Shown here piece after piece: positions 22,614-44,867 of a DNA stretch of 64,000 nt; the stretch's first letter is position 1; each line of letters begins with the position of its first letter. This DNA comes from Neospora caninum Liverpool (Eukaryota; Apicomplexa; Conoidasida; Eucoccidiorida; Sarcocystidae). The position numbers and the translations under genes were made by a program. Under the pieces are notes generated by a model. It made no database searches and had not been told where the DNA came from. It saw only the letters and a program-made list of their open reading frames with translations. Where the stretch lies: positions 1,780,724-1,844,723 of the forward strand of contig NC_018385.1 of assembly GCF_000208865.1 (NCBI RefSeq), in the 5' to 3' direction.

Positions 22614-25102
22614 GGTGAAAAACCGTCACCAACAAAAACACAAATATTCAGAGGTTAAAATACATACGTAGTTAGCGGGGCATGTTTCTGAAGTAGAGAA
22701 ACAAAACTGTCACTACCATCCGTCTAGCGCCGGGGTGTGCAGTCGTCCTGCGTCTCGTCGAGAGCTTAAGCCAACCAGAAGGCACCACGCGAAGCGCGTC
22801 GGCCCGATGCCCGTCGCTGTAGGCCGCGTAGCCACCTTGGCCGCCCCATGCGATATTGGGCCGCTTGGCTAGATCCACATCTCTCCTGCATGGGCGTGTC
22901 TCTCATGCGGAAGTGCGGCACTGTTTGCACTGTGTGTCCATCGTCTGCTGATGTGACTCCTACCGAGTGCAATGGATCAAATGCAGCAGATGACAAAAAC
23001 ACTTGAAACTGGTGGGAGACCACCAGAGCCGTTGATGACTACCCAGTTCTGCTCAGCAAGGATTACAACACAAGAGTGTCTGGAGGCAGACCACACGTCG
23101 GATTGTTGTACATTCACAATCAGTACAGCGCAGTCATACGCCGCATTGGTGTCGAGTGAGAAATGAACACGAGAGCAGATCCTGGCGACGCCAAAATCCC
23201 GACACCTCCAATATACATTGCTTTCCACTGACATCGCAGTCCGCGCATGAGTATCATACCGCGATACCAAGTCAGAGTGGTCTCTTCTTTTCCCAGTGCT
23301 GTACTACAAGTAGTAAGGCTTCGTGAATTCGGCCAGCAGGATGCCTGAAAAAACTCCATATGAAGGGGGAACAAATCTCCATTTCCTCCCGAAGGCAAAA
23401 TGGCCTTACTGCCAACCTGCCCCTGAACCAGTCTGCAACCAAGTGTGCCTGGAAAACCGCCCCTTCCATATCCTACTGCCTATGACAGCTAAACGTGTTG
23501 GATTTCGTTTGTGATACAAAAAAAACAAACTGATGTTTCCACAGTTCCCCTATGTATTATTTAACTCAGTTAATTAGTGTCAGCTTTGATCTTCTGTACC
23601 AACGGACCAAAATTGTATTTCGACGATCTCAAATGTTAGATAGGGAACCACCTGTCTCCAGACGATCTTAACCCAGCTCACATACTACATCAGACGGTGA
23701 ACCATAGTCCCTAACTGAATCGTGTTCAGTAACATAGGAGTAATGAGCCGACATGCCGGAGCTCTCTCACGTGACATATCTCGTTCCACTACCAGCAACC
23801 ATAGGGATTCTCGCCTATTAGCAGCTAACACATTTGTAGCGCTGAACGAAACAAGCCTCCGAGTTTGTTTCGGACAAAAATTGAGAAGGCATGTGCGCGT
23901 ACTCTCGAGCCTCAAGCATTATCCTAAAACGACCCGACCGCGGCAATTCCAGCTAGCTCTAGCTTTTACCACATCTCGGCTCTGCGCTACAGTTTCGTAA
24001 CCACAGATACCAAGTGCGGGGCATGACCGTCAAGAAACCTCAAAACGGTGACATCAGAGCCCGATGCCGCAATCATTCTTTTGGCCTTCGTATTACCGCC
24101 AGTTCACGCCATCTGCCGCTCCACTTCTACGCAGCAGTATGCTTCTTGACCTTCTTACTACTGGGTTTCCCAAAGTCGTCGAAGCCGATGCCCAACTCTC
24201 TAACATCATGGTCGTCGCTGCCAACACGCACAGTCTCTCATCTCTTATCGCGAACCCCCATCATCGACTCGCCACCAGTCCACACTACATTCCGTTGTTC
24301 CCCCACTACATGTGACTTCCATCTGTCCTCCTATACATCCGTGAATGGCAGGAGCCGACCCGACATACACGGCCATGCTACCGATCTCCTCACCACGAAG
24401 AACCGCTACTCTCCGCTGACGCTACTCTCCGCTGGCGCTACTCTCCGCTGATGCTGGCGCTACTCTCCGCTGACGCTACTCTCCGCTGACGCTTCTCTCC
24501 GCTGGCGCTGCTCTCGCGACTTCTCCATCTGTCTGCACGCAGACTCCGAGGCGAAGGTGCGCATTTCAAGCAAGGCACACCCGCTCCAACAAGGGCAACA
24601 CGGGTCTCCGTTATGCTTTACCGTTACAATAATTTCCGCTTTCGTACTCGATATTCCGTGTGCCTTGTGTGTCCCCAAAAGCATCAATCAGTGTTAGGGG
24701 CTGCACCGCCAGAAGGGCAGCGGCGTGGCACGCGTTCAGAATCCACATTCGTGAATGCCACTCATGGTGGAAACTACACAGAGGCGAAGCCGGACCTCGG
24801 CCACGCACGGCGCTGATGTGCCCGAAAGAACCTCCGATCTCCCCTTCCCCCCCTCCAACTGCGCCGTCGACGAAGCTACACACACTGGAAAAGACGGCTG
24901 ACCACAAGGACTGCAGCTGCAGCATTTGCAGGCGATCACGCGCATCTCCTCTCAACACGTCTGCCAACTGCTACTATGTCTGCAGCATCGCCTCAGCCAG
25001 AAAATACATTACACTGTTTCAAAACACATACGAAAAAACGGTGGTTTCGGCAAAACGGACGCCGGCGATTCCAAAATCTGCGGTAACCTCCCCTCGGAGA
25101 TC
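22614..25102. repeat. Inter-unit repeat: ROP-B 5' flank plus ROP-B' 3' flank
   Basis: In order: the B-type 5' flank and promoter block (22614-23330), a second 5' block (23340-23720), then the 3' flank of the next unit (23721-25102) with its minisatellite (24404-24505). It is almost identical to 25670-28182. After correcting for the bases hidden by the N gap, the tandem period from ROP-B to ROP-B' is about 4.27 kb. Confidence 0.8.
24404..24505. repeat. 16-bp minisatellite, about 6 units with a 6-bp insertion
   Basis: Six CGCTACTCTCCGCTGR-type units. The array is interrupted after the third unit by TGCTGG (24452-24457). Confidence 0.85.
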
Positions 25103-25669
25103 CTATAGCCTCGTGTCCTCCGTTTCATCTACGCCGTCGTCGCCTTGAGTCGTTCCCGAAGTTGGCAAATCACCCTTTCCCCATAGTTTCGGTTCACCTT
25201 GTTGGTCGTATTGATTCAACACAGAGGAAATCATTTCTTTGATGTTTTCGAACTGCGGAGTCTCTGTCGCTTGGAGAGGAAGAAGGCGGTCTTCCGGATC
25301 GTGTCGTAGGAACCCCTCCAGCAGAAATTTCACTGGCTCCGACAATTCAATGTTTCTGCAGCGTTTAAAAATCCATTCGGTGCCGCCCAAAGGCGCCGAC
25401 TCGGTATCAGGAAGGTCCTCGCACCAGATCCAGTGTATCGCNNNNNNNNNNNNNNNNNNNNNNNNNNNNNNNNNNNNNNNNNNNNNNNNNNNNNNNNNNN
25501 NNNNNNNNNNNNNNNNNNNNNNNNNNNNNNNNNNNNNNNNNGAGTCATCCCAGGACTGAGGCAGCAGAATGCCAGCGCCTCGCTGTGCGTGGCAAAGTGC
25601 CAAGACAAGCAATGCCCCAGCTAGCCGGACAAGACAGGACGACGGTCCGACAGACGCAGACTGTTCCAT
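25103..25669 (-). CDS. ROP2-family pseudokinase, copy B' (interrupted by an assembly gap)
   Basis: The 5' end (25542-25669: signal peptide and QSWDD) and the 3' end (25103-25441: last kinase-like segment and the 26-residue tail) look identical to ROP-B. Aligned to ROP-B, positions 25441 and 25542 correspond to 21167 and 22486. About 1318 bases are therefore replaced by 100 Ns. The open frame across the Ns is accidental and its length is meaningless. Whether the hidden part is intact, and whether this is a real third locus or a collapsed copy of ROP-B, cannot be told. Its own minisatellite allele and small differences in the 5' flank argue for a real copy. Confidence 0.7.
   Translation of the reverse strand: MEQSASVGPSSCLVRLAGALLVLALCHAQRGAGILLPQSWDDXXXXXXXXXXXXXXXXXXXXXXXXXXXXXXXXXXAIHWIWCEDLPDTESAPLGGTEWIFKRCRNIELSEPVKFLLEGFLRHDPEDRLLPLQATETPQFENIKEMISSVLNQYDQQGEPKLWGKGDLPTSGTTQGDDGVDETEDTRL
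25442..25541. other. Assembly gap, 100 Ns
   Basis: Exactly 100 N, the usual placeholder for a gap of unknown size. It lies in the middle of the ROP-B' coding region, where near-identical tandem copies would be hard to assemble. Confidence 0.98.
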
Positions 25670-28182
25670 GGTGAAAAACCGTCACCAACAAAAACACAAA
25701 TATTCAGAGGTTAAAATACATACGTAGTTAGCGGGGCATGTTTCTGAAGTAGAGAAACAAAACTGTCACTACCATCCGTCTAGCGCCGGGGTGTGCAGTC
25801 GTCCTGCGTCTCGTCGAGAGCTTAAGCCAACCAGAAGGCACCACGCGAAGCGCGTCGGCCCGATGCCCGTCGCTGTAGGCCGCGTAGCCACCTTGGCCGC
25901 CCCATGCGATATTGGGCCGCTTGGCTAGATCCACATCTCTCCTGCATGGGCGTGTCTCTCATGCGGAAGTGCGGCACTGTTTGCACTGTGTGTCCATCGT
26001 CTGCTGATGTGACTCCTACCGAGTGCAATGGATCAAATGCAGCAGATGACAAAAACACTTGAAACTGGTGGGAGACCACCAGAGCCGTTGATGACTACCC
26101 AGTTCTGCTCAGCAAGGATTACAACACAAGAGTGTCTGGAGGCAGACCACACGTCGGATTGTTGTACATTCACAATCAGTACAGCGCAATCATACGCCGC
26201 ATTGGTGTGGAGTGAGAAATGAACACGAGAGCAGATCCTGGCGACGCCAAAATCCCGACACCTCCAATATACATTGCTTTCCACTGACATCGCAGTCCGC
26301 GCATGAGTATCATACCGCGATACCAAGTCAGAGTGGTCTCTTCTTTTCCTAGTGCTGTACTACAAGTAGTAAGGCTTCGTGAATTCGGCCAGCAGGATGC
26401 CTGAAAAAACTCCATATGAAGGGTGAACAAATCTCCATTTCCTCCCGAAGGCAAAATGGCCTTACTGCCAACCTGCCCCTGAACCAGTCTGCAACCAAGT
26501 GTGCCTGGAAAACCGCCCCTTCCATGTCCTACTGCCTATGACAGCTAAACGTGTTGGATTTCGTTTGTGATACAAAAAAAACAAACTGATGTTTCCACAG
26601 TTCCCCTCTGTATTATTTAACTCAGTTAATTAGTGTCAGCTTTGATCTTCTGTACCAACGGACCTAAATTGTATTTCGACGATCTCAAATGGTAGATAGG
26701 GAACCAACTGTCTCCAGACGATCTTAACCCAGCTCACATACTACATCAGACGGTGAACCATAGTCCCTAACTGAATCGTGTTCAGTAACATAGAAGTAAT
26801 GAGCCGACATGCCGGAGCTCTCTCACGTGACATATCTCGTTCCACTACCAGCAACCATAGGGATTCTCGCCTATTAGCAGCTAACACATTTGTAGCGCTG
26901 AACGAAACAAGCCTCCGAGTTTGTTTCGGACAAAAATTGAGAAGGCATGTTCGCGCACTCTCGAGCCTCAAGCATTATACTAAAACGACCCGACCGCGGC
27001 AATTCCAGCTAGCTCTATCTTTTACCACAACTCGAGTCTCAGCTACAATTTCGTAATCACAGATACCAAGTGCGGGGCATGACCGTCAAGGAACCTCAAT
27101 ACGGTGACATCAGAGCCCGATGCCGCAATCATTCTTTTGGCCTTCGTATTACCGCCAGTTCACGCCATCTGCCGCTCCACTTCTACGCAGCAGTATGCTT
27201 CTTGACCTTCTTACTACTGGGTTTCCCAAAGTCGTCGAAGCCGATGCCCAACTCTCTAACATCATGGTCGTCGCTGCCAACACGCACAGTCTCTCATCTC
27301 TTATCGCGAACCCCTATCATCGACTCGCCACCAGTCCACACTACATTCCGTTGTTCCCCCACTACATGTGACTTCCATCTGTCCTCCTCTACATCCGTGA
27401 ATGGCAGGAGCCGACCCGACATACACGGCCATGCTACCGATCTCCTCACCACGAAGAACCGCTACTCTCCGCTGACGCTACTCTCCGCTGACGCTTCTCT
27501 CCGCTGGCGCTGCTCTCGCGACTTCTCCATCTGTCTGCACGCAGACTCCGAGGCGAAGGTGCGCATTTCAAGCAAGGCACACCCGCTCCAACAAGGGCAA
27601 CACGGGTCTCCGTTATGCTTTACCGTTACAATAATTTCCGCTTTCGTACTCGATATTCCGTGTGCCTTGTGTGTCCCCAAAAGCATCAATCAGTGTTAGG
27701 GGCTGCACCGCCAGAGGGGCAGCGGCGTGGCACGCGTTCAGAATCCACATTCGTGAATGCCACTCATGGTGGAAACTACACAGAGGCGAAGCCGGACCTC
27801 GGCCACGCACGGCGCTGATGTGCCCGAAAGAACCTCCGATCTCCCCTTCCCCCCCTCCAACTGCGCCGTCGACGAAGCTACACACACTGGAAAAGACGGC
27901 TGACCACAAGGACTGCAGCTGCAGCATTTGCAGGCGATCACGCGCATCTCCTCTCTACACGTCTGCCAACTGCTACTATGTCTGCAGCATCGCCTCAGCC
28001 AGAAAATACATTACACTGTTTCAAAACACATACGAAAAAACGGTCGTTTCGGCAAAACGGACGCCGGCGATTCCAAAATCTGCGGTAACCTCCCCTCGGA
28101 GATCCTATAGCCTCGTGTCCTCCGTTTCATCTACGCCTTCGTCGCCTTGAGTTGTTCCCGAAGTTGGCAAATCACCCTTTCC
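25670..28182. repeat. Inter-unit repeat: ROP-B' 5' flank plus ROP-A' 3' flank
   Basis: Same composition and order as 22614-25102, with a 3-unit minisatellite at 27460-27507. The 3' end (28080-28182) resembles the ROP-B 3' flank more than the ROP-A one, consistent with the B-like end of the adjoining ROP-A' gene. Confidence 0.8.
27460..27507. repeat. 16-bp minisatellite, 3 units
   Basis: Same unit as at 11556, three copies, with the same unit order as at 20184-20231. Confidence 0.85.
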
Positions 28183-29844
28183 TCATAGTTTCGGTTCACC
28201 TTGTTGGTCGTATTGATTCAACACAGAGGAAATCATTTCTTTGATGTTTTCGAACTGCGGAGTCTTTGTCGCTTGCAAAGCGAGCAGGCGTTGCGTGGGC
28301 GAAGGGTTGAGCAACATGTAAACGATGGTTTTAGCTGGTTCCGGCACCCGTCGGCATGTTTGAAAAAGGCATTCGATGCTGTGGATCGACCCCTAACCGA
28401 TATGTGGATAACTGCCGCACCATATCCAGAACAGTGTCGCTCCCAGACTCCAAGCATCCATTGGGAACGTGAATCTGACTTTGGGAAGGCCCAGGAAAAC
28501 ATTCTGCGGACCACACGAGCCTCAGGGGCTGCAAAGTACAATTAGTCATCGGTTCTGCGTTCGCGCCAGCTTTAACCAGAGAGTCAAATTCACCCAGGTG
28601 CACGCTCCCATCATTTCTCACCATAAAAGCATCTGGGGCGATCATACCATGCACAACGCCTTGGTCTTGAAGGTTCGCTACCAGTCTGATGGCCTGAACA
28701 GAGATCTGCAATCGAACATTGAAAAGTAAGTGGCGTTGTTCTAAAGAAGAACCTCGGCACGCTGAGATTAAATATTCGATTCGAGCCTGCGTTACAGGAA
28801 CCGGCAACAAGTAATTCACTACCCAACGTCTCTCGTAATCTGAGGTCGCCTCCTGAGATGCCGGCTTTCCCCGGATCTTCATCAAATCGGTAGCGACCAA
28901 AAACCTTACATGCCTCTGACCATAAATCGGGTTCCTCACCTTTGCAAACAACCCAGTACATAGTGCTTCGTTCTGCAGCTTAGCTACAACCCGTCTAGAT
29001 GGTTTTTCACGGGTGGTGCCAACCTTGACACAATCTTTTCTTGTTTCGCTATGTCTGTCGCTTCAAAAACAATTAGTCCGGAAACCGCGTCGATACGTCG
29101 TCCTCTTACGAGTTGCCTATCCGGTTGGCCCAACTCCGAAGCTAGTGTCACAACCTGACCCTCAGCCCATAATTTCTGGGATACCATAACGTCGACAGCA
29201 ACGTGGAGCTGTGTCCCGACCTGGTTTTGGATTCCGGGAATGCTTTCTAATATCCTCTGGAGTATGATGTCTCCACGCTCCCTGCCACGAAAATATAACG
29301 GATTCGTCTCGGCATCTTCAGGCTCTTCGTCTGTAAAAACGGGTCGTGGCTGGGCAGGTCGCAATCGCCTCTACAATCGTGCAGCGGCAGCCGGTATGTC
29401 GTGTCGGAAAAATCTTACTCCACGCCTCAAGTGCTGAAGCAGCCTCGTACGTAGAGGAGCTCGAAAACGCGGCTGACGCACTTCTGCCGCACCAGCTGAT
29501 CTTCCTCTCCCATTTCTTCGCCAACGCAAGAGCGCGAGAAACCTTTGGAAACGAGTGGGGGACTGGGTCGGTTGGTCGACCGCCTCTTGCTCCAACCATG
29601 AACCCCCACGCTTGTCCTCCACTTGCTCCTCTGCGACAAAGTTGGCTTGCTCAGCAGAAGTGGTGCGATGTTCACCCATGAGACCTCCCACGGGACTGAC
29701 ACTCAAAGCTGCTTCCGAGTCATCCCAGGACTGAGGCAGCAGAATGCCAGCGCCTCGCTGTGCGTGGCAAAGTGCCAAGACAAGCAATGCCCCAGCTAGC
29801 CCGGCAAGACAATTAGACCTGACGGGACGAGCCGAATCTTCCAT
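28183..29844 (-). pseudogene. ROP2-family pseudokinase copy A', broken
   Basis: Close relative of ROP-A with the same promoter side, signal peptide and SWLE motif, but no full-length frame. Lesions seen against ROP-A: a TAC-to-TAG nonsense change after the amphipathic-helix segment (PAAAARL then stop, near 29371); a 1-bp loss in the beta3 region (after QEKI, near 29030); a 1-bp loss before the APE segment (after EPMTN, near 28543); and a further 1-bp loss near 28490. The N-terminal region is also shortened between the SWLE motif and the first amphipathic helix. The last about 80 coding bases (28183-28265) match ROP-B, then switch to ROP-A-like sequence at about 28262-28275, a sign of gene conversion or unequal crossing-over. 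The frame would end with the same TGA as ROP-A. Sequencing error in a repetitive region could explain single-base losses but not the nonsense change. Confidence 0.82.
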
Positions 29845-31853
29845 GTTGATAAGCTGGGAAAATGGAAAAAGCGCTGTAAAGGGCGAGTCTAACACGTAGA
29901 TTGGTAAAAAGTGGAGATCCAACCAGTGGAGTGAGTTCGAGCAGGAGGTCTGTCTCTCCTGGTTGGCTGCTAGTTACTGGCTTTTTAGCGTTTGATACCT
30001 CGCCCCCATGCGGTGACGCCTCCCTGGTGTGACCTGTGTATCGGCTTGTGTTCAGAGAAAGCCCGAGCGGGCGCTTGCGGCTGTATGTAGCCCGAGGAGA
30101 GAGCTTGGTGGCCGTTTGGCGACTACTGCTTAGCAAAGGTCGTTCAGAAAAGAACAGCGGAGAGCCGCGAGAAAGCAGACTCCGGAGTGCCTTCGTAGAA
30201 ACGGCGGGAGTACTCTTTGTGTCTGTCGTGGTACAGAGAAAGTAACTAAAATTCAGAAGGGAAAGTATTCCCTTCTGTGGTGGCTGTGTGCCGTGCCTTT
30301 GTAGCTCACTTTTCCGTCTTTGGACTGCGCACGTTCCCACTTTTCCGTCTTTGCCTCGCCTTCTTTCTCGTTCCTGCTTTGTTGGCATCTTAATCCTTAA
30401 AACTGTCCCGTTGGCTTTTCAGATCACTAGCCGAAAAAGCCATTTTCTCGTGGCTGCTACCGACTTTTCTCCGGGATGACGCGCGCGACACTAGGGGGAA
30501 GAAGGGAAATCTGAGTAGTGAAAACGCGACTGAGGCCGGAGAGGGAGGAGAGATAAACGTGGAGAAACAGCGGACGATGTTCTGAACAGGAAAGTTAATG
30601 TATACTAATTTCTAGTCGTTTCTTAGTGTCGGTGGAGATGTCGATATTCAAGTCGTCCAGTTGTTTTTCCTCTTTTGTTTCAATCCTCGGGAAGCTCTCT
30701 CTCGTCTTGGTTCAGACGGCCTTTCTTCTTCGCATTTTTCTCTGCTGTGTGTTTGGAAATTCTGACTTCGCCCTTTGGTCGCCGTTCCAACAGAGGAATG
30801 AAAGCTGGGGAATCGATGTGTTGTGTGCTCGTAAGTTACTGGAACACAGAGACTCCGTCCCTCTCGCCCGTTGTCGTTGTTTTGCTTGCGAGTTTTCCGT
30901 CTTTTCTCGTGCACGACCCTCTTCGTTTTTCCTGTGTCTTTCTTTGTTTCGCACGTCATCCCCTGTCTTCTGCTAACTCAGTGCGTTTCCTTCACCGTTA
31001 TTGTGCTTGGTAGACCACACCAGCATGACGTCTGCCTCCAAGCTCTTCAGTTTCTTTTTCGCTGGTTGAGTCCGTCTCGTTTTTCATCGTTTTCTGCCTC
31101 CTCAGTCATTTAGTTCTCGATTGAGTGAGCGTTGCTCGTTTCCGACAAGTTCTTTCCGTTCGTTAGAAGCAACGCGTTTTTTGTCGGGTTGGAAGGAGGC
31201 GTCTGGCGTTCTTTCTGGGTCTCTTTGCGGTCGTCCTGTCCGTTGTCTTTTTGCCATATGTCCGTTTCGCGGCTCTGCCGACTCTTTTGTCGCTCTGTTT
31301 TCTTCTGCGGGCTGCTTCCAGCCCCCTCCCTTTCACATTCGAACCCTTTTTCCTCAGCAGCCTGCACTGTCGTGTATTGTCTTTCCTTGACTAATTCTCT
31401 CGTTTCTCGCCGCCTTTCTTTCAGGGCGACTTCTGCTTTTGTCTGATGACACACGACGAAAAAATTCACTCGTTCTCCTTGAACTGCTGCGTTTTTTCCG
31501 CCTACTGCTGTGTCTGCTTCTCGCGGCACTAGAAGACCGCGGACGCACACGGCTGCTCCCGAAGCTGCTGTTCACCCGTTTAACGCTCTTCTTTTTCATC
31601 CCTCGTCGATATCTCGTCTGTCTTCCTGCAGCGTTCTCGAGGATTTCCAGGTTCAGTTGAAGGTTTCCGTCTAGGGCGTCCTGGACTCCGTCCAGGGTCG
31701 CAGGGTGTCGGGGTGTCCATCCGGATCTCCGGAGAGTCACGTTTTTCTTTTCCACCTTCTCGTTCAATGGGTACGGAGTTGCTTCTGTGATTTCTACGGG
31801 GGAGTGTTTTTTCCTCCACACTAGTGGCTTCTGTCACAGCGGGAAGCCACACC
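29845..31853. promoter_or_regulatory. Divergent intergenic region, ROP-A' / full PI4K
   Basis: Parental or sister copy of 14041-16049, about 2.0 kb, between the - strand ROP-A' start and the + strand PI4K start. Small differences include a 4-bp TATG-type insertion near 30085 and scattered substitutions. It holds the functional PI4K promoter and 5' UTR. No specific element was identified. Confidence 0.6.
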
Positions 31854-41850
<9,997 letters not shown>

Positions 41851-43315
41851 GAGTGTGGGCGAGAAGCCTGCGCATGCTTTTCTGGAGAGAAGGCAAGAAA
41901 CAACACCTGGTTACACGTCGAAGAGAAGCTCTTTCATGCGGAGATTCGGATTCGTGGCCCACATTTCCATCCCACCGACAAAGAAGAATGTTGCTGTTGG
42001 AGGAGAACCTGCTGTCGGCGGAGAAGGTTTAGCGGTTACAACAGAAACCATTGGTGAAGGATATATGTCGAAGTGACGAGAGGGAATGTCTGTTGGGGGA
42101 AGTACGGCGCCTTTTTTTTGAAGAGGTTCTGTTCGCGTTTGTTCCTCCAGCGAATTAAAGGATCCAGGTGTAGCAAGGAAAAATATGCCTTTCTCGTTTG
42201 GAGACTAAGGTTTCTCTTGGAGAAGGTCTTCTTGCAAGGTCAAAGACGGGTGGTTTCTGTTTATACGGAGTTTCCGCATTTTTCGAGGGAGTTTTTCAGT
42301 GGAGTCTCTGAGGGAAGGTTTTGGGTTATGATTGTCTCCCGGTTTCCATGTGTGCCTTGCTTGGTCGTGGGCTTTCTTTCCATTTTGCTCTCTCACTCTT
42401 TCCCTGTGTCCCTTTCTCCGTGAGTCGCTGCATGTATCTGTTTCGTACTCTAGCTCCGCTGCTCTCCTCTTCCTGTGTTCTGTGTTGTTCTCTGCATGCG
42501 ATGTGAAGGCGAAGAACCTGACAGCAATCTAGGCAGGAGAGGTACGAGCTTCGCTCCACAGAAATAAGAACAACTCCGAAAACAAACGCGTGGACGTGGG
42601 ATGGAAAAAGAATCAGTAAAAGCCGTTCCTCTTTTTTCCTTCGCTTTTTGGAGGATCTATACAGAACACTGACTGTCTCACGCATCCGAGTGCGTCAAAA
42701 AGCCATGTGCGCAGTGGGCAGAGGGGTATTGCAACCTGCAGAAGGACAGAACGGCAACCCGCGCTTGAAAACGAGTCGGAAACTAAAAAACAAACTTGGA
42801 GGGGAAAATGCAGTAGCGTTTCTCCTTTACCTGCGGCACATTCAGGGTTGAGTGCAAATTTTTCCCTGCTCACGTGACTGAGTCACCGGCTCGGCGGAAG
42901 AGAAATCGTAGAAATGCAAATTTCTCTGTAGGGGAGTACATGGCTCGAGTTTCATGTCTCATCTTGTGTTCCTGTTTAAGTCACACGCGTCTGCATGTTC
43001 CTTTTTTCTCCCCGTTTCTGCTATGCTTCCTCTCTTCTTACTCATTTTACAGACAGATTTCGATTTTTAGTCTATACATATTGCTTCTCTGCAAAGAAAC
43101 CAAGATCGCAAAAAGAAGCCAACGGTCACAACTGAATCCCTTCCTGGCCGTCGAATGAAAGCGCATGCCGTATTCTTTCACTGCAATTTGTTTTGCACTT
43201 TCCAGCCAACAAGCCAGGTGGGCGTCAGTTGCAAGCGGAGAAGAGCGGCAGAGAAAGTGTGGTCGGGATCTATGATCCTCCCGTACGGACCGTAAATATT
43301 GACTCAGAGAGGGAA
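41851..43315. other. PI4K 3' flank; no gene seen
   Basis: Sequence following the PI4K stop codon. It contains T-rich and CT-rich stretches and short overlapping frames on both strands, none credible. It probably includes the PI4K 3' UTR. Array homology resumes near 43316. Confidence 0.4.
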
Positions 43316-44867
43316 ACAGACCAGCTGTGTGCTTTCTAGCTAGCCATTCTCGTGTAGATTCAGACCTAAATCGAAATCGAGTCCTCTCCTTTGTAAATGG
43401 TGTCGATTGATTTGAAGCAGCACATGCAGTCTTTACTCCATATTTTCTTTTGGACCGGAAACGAAAAAGTTTGGTCCTACGAACAAAGGACCGACCGTAT
43501 CCTTGTCTCCTACCGGGACACGTATGAAGTCGACTGCCCGCAAAGTATTGGCAGCGCTTTTTTATACAACAAAGAAACTGGGGTCAATGTAACACGATCT
43601 AAAGGAATTAAGAAGGAAAGCCGTCTTTTTCCGTCATATGATTGCCCCAAACAAGACGCCGGTCGATATCTGTAACAAGGGATATCTGTGTTGGTGTGTG
43701 TAGCTATCCCTACTCGTAGTATCGCTTCGTTGACTGAAGTGATACCTGGACCAGAACTACCCACTCACACACAAGTTACAGCATATTGTTGCCTTGAGTG
43801 CGTCGTTCGGCGGGCCAGAAAACCCCCAGTGGCCTGCCTCCGCACTTCATAGAGGGTGGTTCCCAACTACAGCCAAGTACCATTTCCAAAAGGATCCACA
43901 AGAGATGGACAGAGTACGAGCGGCACGTCGCTGACCACGAAGACGAGCCCGGCCAATCGCCACTAATAATCCACTAACCACTCGACACTTCAATAAATGT
44001 AACAAAAAGCTTTCCTCTAACACATTGGCGGTCTCTGCCAAAACGAACGGTCTCATCGCCAGTCGCAAATCCCCGCCACCACCTGGACACGACAGCAAAG
44101 TACACTCCGTTGCTCCCCCATTACAGTTGACTGCCATCTGTTGTCCTATACATATGTGAATGGGAAGAACCAGCATACGCGAACACGCTGCCAATCTTCT
44201 CACCGCGAAGAACGGCTAACCTCCATTGAATCGGCTCTAACCAGTTTTCAATTTGCACGGCAGCACCGAGACGAAGCTGCGTCCTTCCAAACAAGCATAG
44301 CTGCCCCAATAAGTACAGCATGAGTCTCTGTTTTGCATAACGATATTTTTCTCCGGTAACGTCTTCACCGCCGGCAGGGCATCGACGTGATGCTTTCAGC
44401 ATACACATGTATGAATGTCACTCAAGTTCGAAACTACGGACACGCAGGCGAATGAGGAGTGCGGTGATGCACTGTGGGGATACGCTTCACAGAACCTCCG
44501 TTCTTCAGTTTCGTATCCAGCCGGACCATCGACAAGGCTAAACAACGTCACAGAGAGTTTGAATATATACGGACTGGAGATTTTGGGAGGCCAACCGAGC
44601 ACGCACATCTCCTCTCTACAGGTCTGCCAATTGCTTCTATGCCTGCAACACCGCCTCAGGCAAGAAAATTCATTCAACACTGTGTATCTACACATACACG
44701 AAAAAACGGCATTTTCCGGCAACGAAACGCCAGCACACTGCAGTGATGTGTTGGCCCTCCTCGGGGATGCTACCCAGTCGTGCTCTCCGTTAAGCTGCAT
44801 ATTCGCCCCCTTCAGGAGTTCCCGATGGCGGCAAATCACCGCCTCCTCGTGCTGACGTTCCATCATC
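43316..44867. repeat. ROP-C 3' flank, older repeat copy
   Basis: The left part (43316-44300) closely matches 9361-10340 in the ghost unit. The rest (44300-44867) is a degraded version of the common 3' flank (compare 11760-12340). It is clearly more diverged than the other flanks, which fits an older unit. Confidence 0.75.
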
